This document shows positions 63,451 to 64,000 of a stretch of DNA of 64,000 nucleotides, piece by piece. The stretch comes from Methylotuvimicrobium alcaliphilum 20Z. Lineage in GTDB: Bacteria > Pseudomonadota > Gammaproteobacteria > Methylococcales > Methylomonadaceae. The DNA is taken from positions 1,364,001 to 1,428,000 of the forward strand of contig NC_016112.1 of assembly GCF_000968535.2 (NCBI RefSeq). The letters are read 5' to 3'. The notes under the pieces were generated by a model. That model searched no databases, was not told the origin of the DNA, and was given only the letters and a program-made list of their open reading frames with translations. The position numbers and the translations under genes are program-made. The stretch's first letter is position 1, and each line of letters starts with the position of its first letter.

Positions 63451-64000
63451 TTTTCGACATTTGAAGAAGTTATTTCACGCTCGTTCCTGAGTTGGATTAA
63501 TAACGTGACGACGATAATCGTCAATATGAGAGAAATGCTTTTCCAGAAGGTTACAGGGTCGCGCTCTATGAGCGGCGGATGCGTTTTATTTAAAAAAGTT
63601 TGATTCGGATAACGCAGGTCGTGAACAAATTCGGATAATGCTTCATATCGCTTGTAGGGATTCGGGTGGACGGCTTTCTTGATGGTATCATCGATCCAGG
63701 CCGGAATTGCCCGCTCATTGTTCAGGATGGAGTAATAGTTCAATCGATTTTGAGCCGCTTTCGTCTTACATTTGGCCACTTGAGTACCATAAGGCAGATT
63801 ACCGGTCAGCATTTGATAGGTTATGACGCCTAACGAAAATAAGTCCGAGCGGGGCGTTCCATTTTCGCCTAAAAAATATTCGGGGGCGCTATACGGAGCG
63901 GTGCCGAGTAATGGGTGCCGTTCGATGGGGCTGTTCATTTCCGTCAGTCCTGCAACTCGAGTCGAGCCGAAGTCGATGATCTTTACCGTGCCGGAGCTAT
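63408..64000 (-). CDS. serine/threonine protein kinase, C-terminal part (runs off right edge)
   Basis: Partial: about 196 residues, 5' end beyond the window. At the edge the frame reads KIIDFGSTRVAGL, the DFG magnesium loop, then GTAPYSAPEY (activation-segment APE) and SDLFSLGVITYQMLTG; a membrane segment SISLILTIIVVTLLI lies near the C-terminus. PP2C-kinase fusion proteins of this sort are often found beside NasA-type nitrate transporters, so an N-terminal phosphatase domain may lie outside. The final residues GFGGSIDRCRRQG are encoded by the C3 mobile element, so the native C-terminus has been replaced. Confidence 0.88.
   Translation of the reverse strand, partial: SSGTVKIIDFGSTRVAGLTEMNSPIERHPLLGTAPYSAPEYFLGENGTPRSDLFSLGVITYQMLTGNLPYGTQVAKCKTKAAQNRLNYYSILNNERAIPAWIDDTIKKAVHPNPYKRYEALSEFVHDLRYPNQTFLNKTHPPLIERDPVTFWKSISLILTIIVVTLLIQLRNEREITSSNVEKGFGGSIDRCRRQG

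Overview
The window looks like chromosome of a type I (gammaproteobacterial) methanotroph or closely related methylotroph (Methylomonas / Methylobacter / Methylomicrobium type). The strongest clue is the fhcB-A-D-C set (47.3-53.8 kb), the formyltransferase/hydrolase complex of tetrahydromethanopterin-linked formaldehyde oxidation. Housekeeping neighbourhoods are of gammaproteobacterial type: bamD / rluD-pgeF, lptM-lysA-dapF-DUF484-xerC, and the yffB-type gene beside dapE. I saw no rRNA, tRNA or CRISPR array.

Layout. 0-2.6 kb: DsbA-like fragment, YafK-type L,D-transpeptidase, PBP4 (dacB). 3.0-8.2 kb: sdaA, bamD, then rluD-pgeF-ZIP transporter. 8.2-8.6 kb: two different heptanucleotide arrays (32 and 15 units). 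8.6-15.1 kb: pgm, two more L,D-transpeptidases around an OprI-like lipoprotein, rdgC, a DNA glycosylase, darP. 15.7-24.0 kb: a long minus-strand block, TRAP permeases-lptM-lysA-dapF-DUF484-xerC-DUF2333-DUF4389-dinB. 25-29.3 kb: lytic transglycosylase, an unknown membrane protein, a lone nucleotidyltransferase, an M23 peptidase. 29.9-35.9 kb: type IV minor pilins (fimT, fimT, pilW, pilX, a giant pilV) and a divergent major pilin. 36-40 kb: accessory genes (RAYT transposase, Rpn/YhgA-like, Uma2, heptad-repeat coiled coil). 40.2-46.6 kb: M48 protease-dapC-dapD ... dapE, so with lysA and dapF five enzymes of succinylase-branch lysine/meso-DAP synthesis lie in the window. 47.3-54.5 kb: fhc locus, split by a four-gene toxin-antitoxin-like cassette and followed by a PIN/NYN-like protein. 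55-64 kb: nitrogen assimilation: nasT-type ANTAR regulator, nitrate/nitrite transporter, nirBD, a PhzF protein, cyanase, and a Ser/Thr kinase running off the right edge.

The most unusual content is non-coding. The intergenic spaces carry a dense, layered set of small non-autonomous palindromic elements. Family A is 160 bp with TATA ends (8 copies). Family B is 65 bp and makes 4-bp T(G/A)AA duplications. Families C (about 104 bp) and D (about 98 bp) share with A a core hairpin, GGACG-N9-CGTCC. B inserts at one fixed place in the loop of that hairpin. Nesting reaches three levels (B in B in A; B in B in C; A in B in C) and the lengths add up exactly: 229 = 160+65+4; 134 = 65+65+4; 298 = 160+134+4. 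Two elements supply coding sequence or leader to neighbouring genes (DUF4160 gene, kinase C-terminus). REP-like repeats with a RAYT transposase and a decayed RAYT copy form a second system.

The cell-envelope genes fit together: three L,D-transpeptidases, PBP4, a lytic transglycosylase, an M23 peptidase, an alanine-zipper lipoprotein, and DAP synthesis for the peptide stem. Function calls rest on motifs read from the translations and on remembered families and gene orders; no database search was run.
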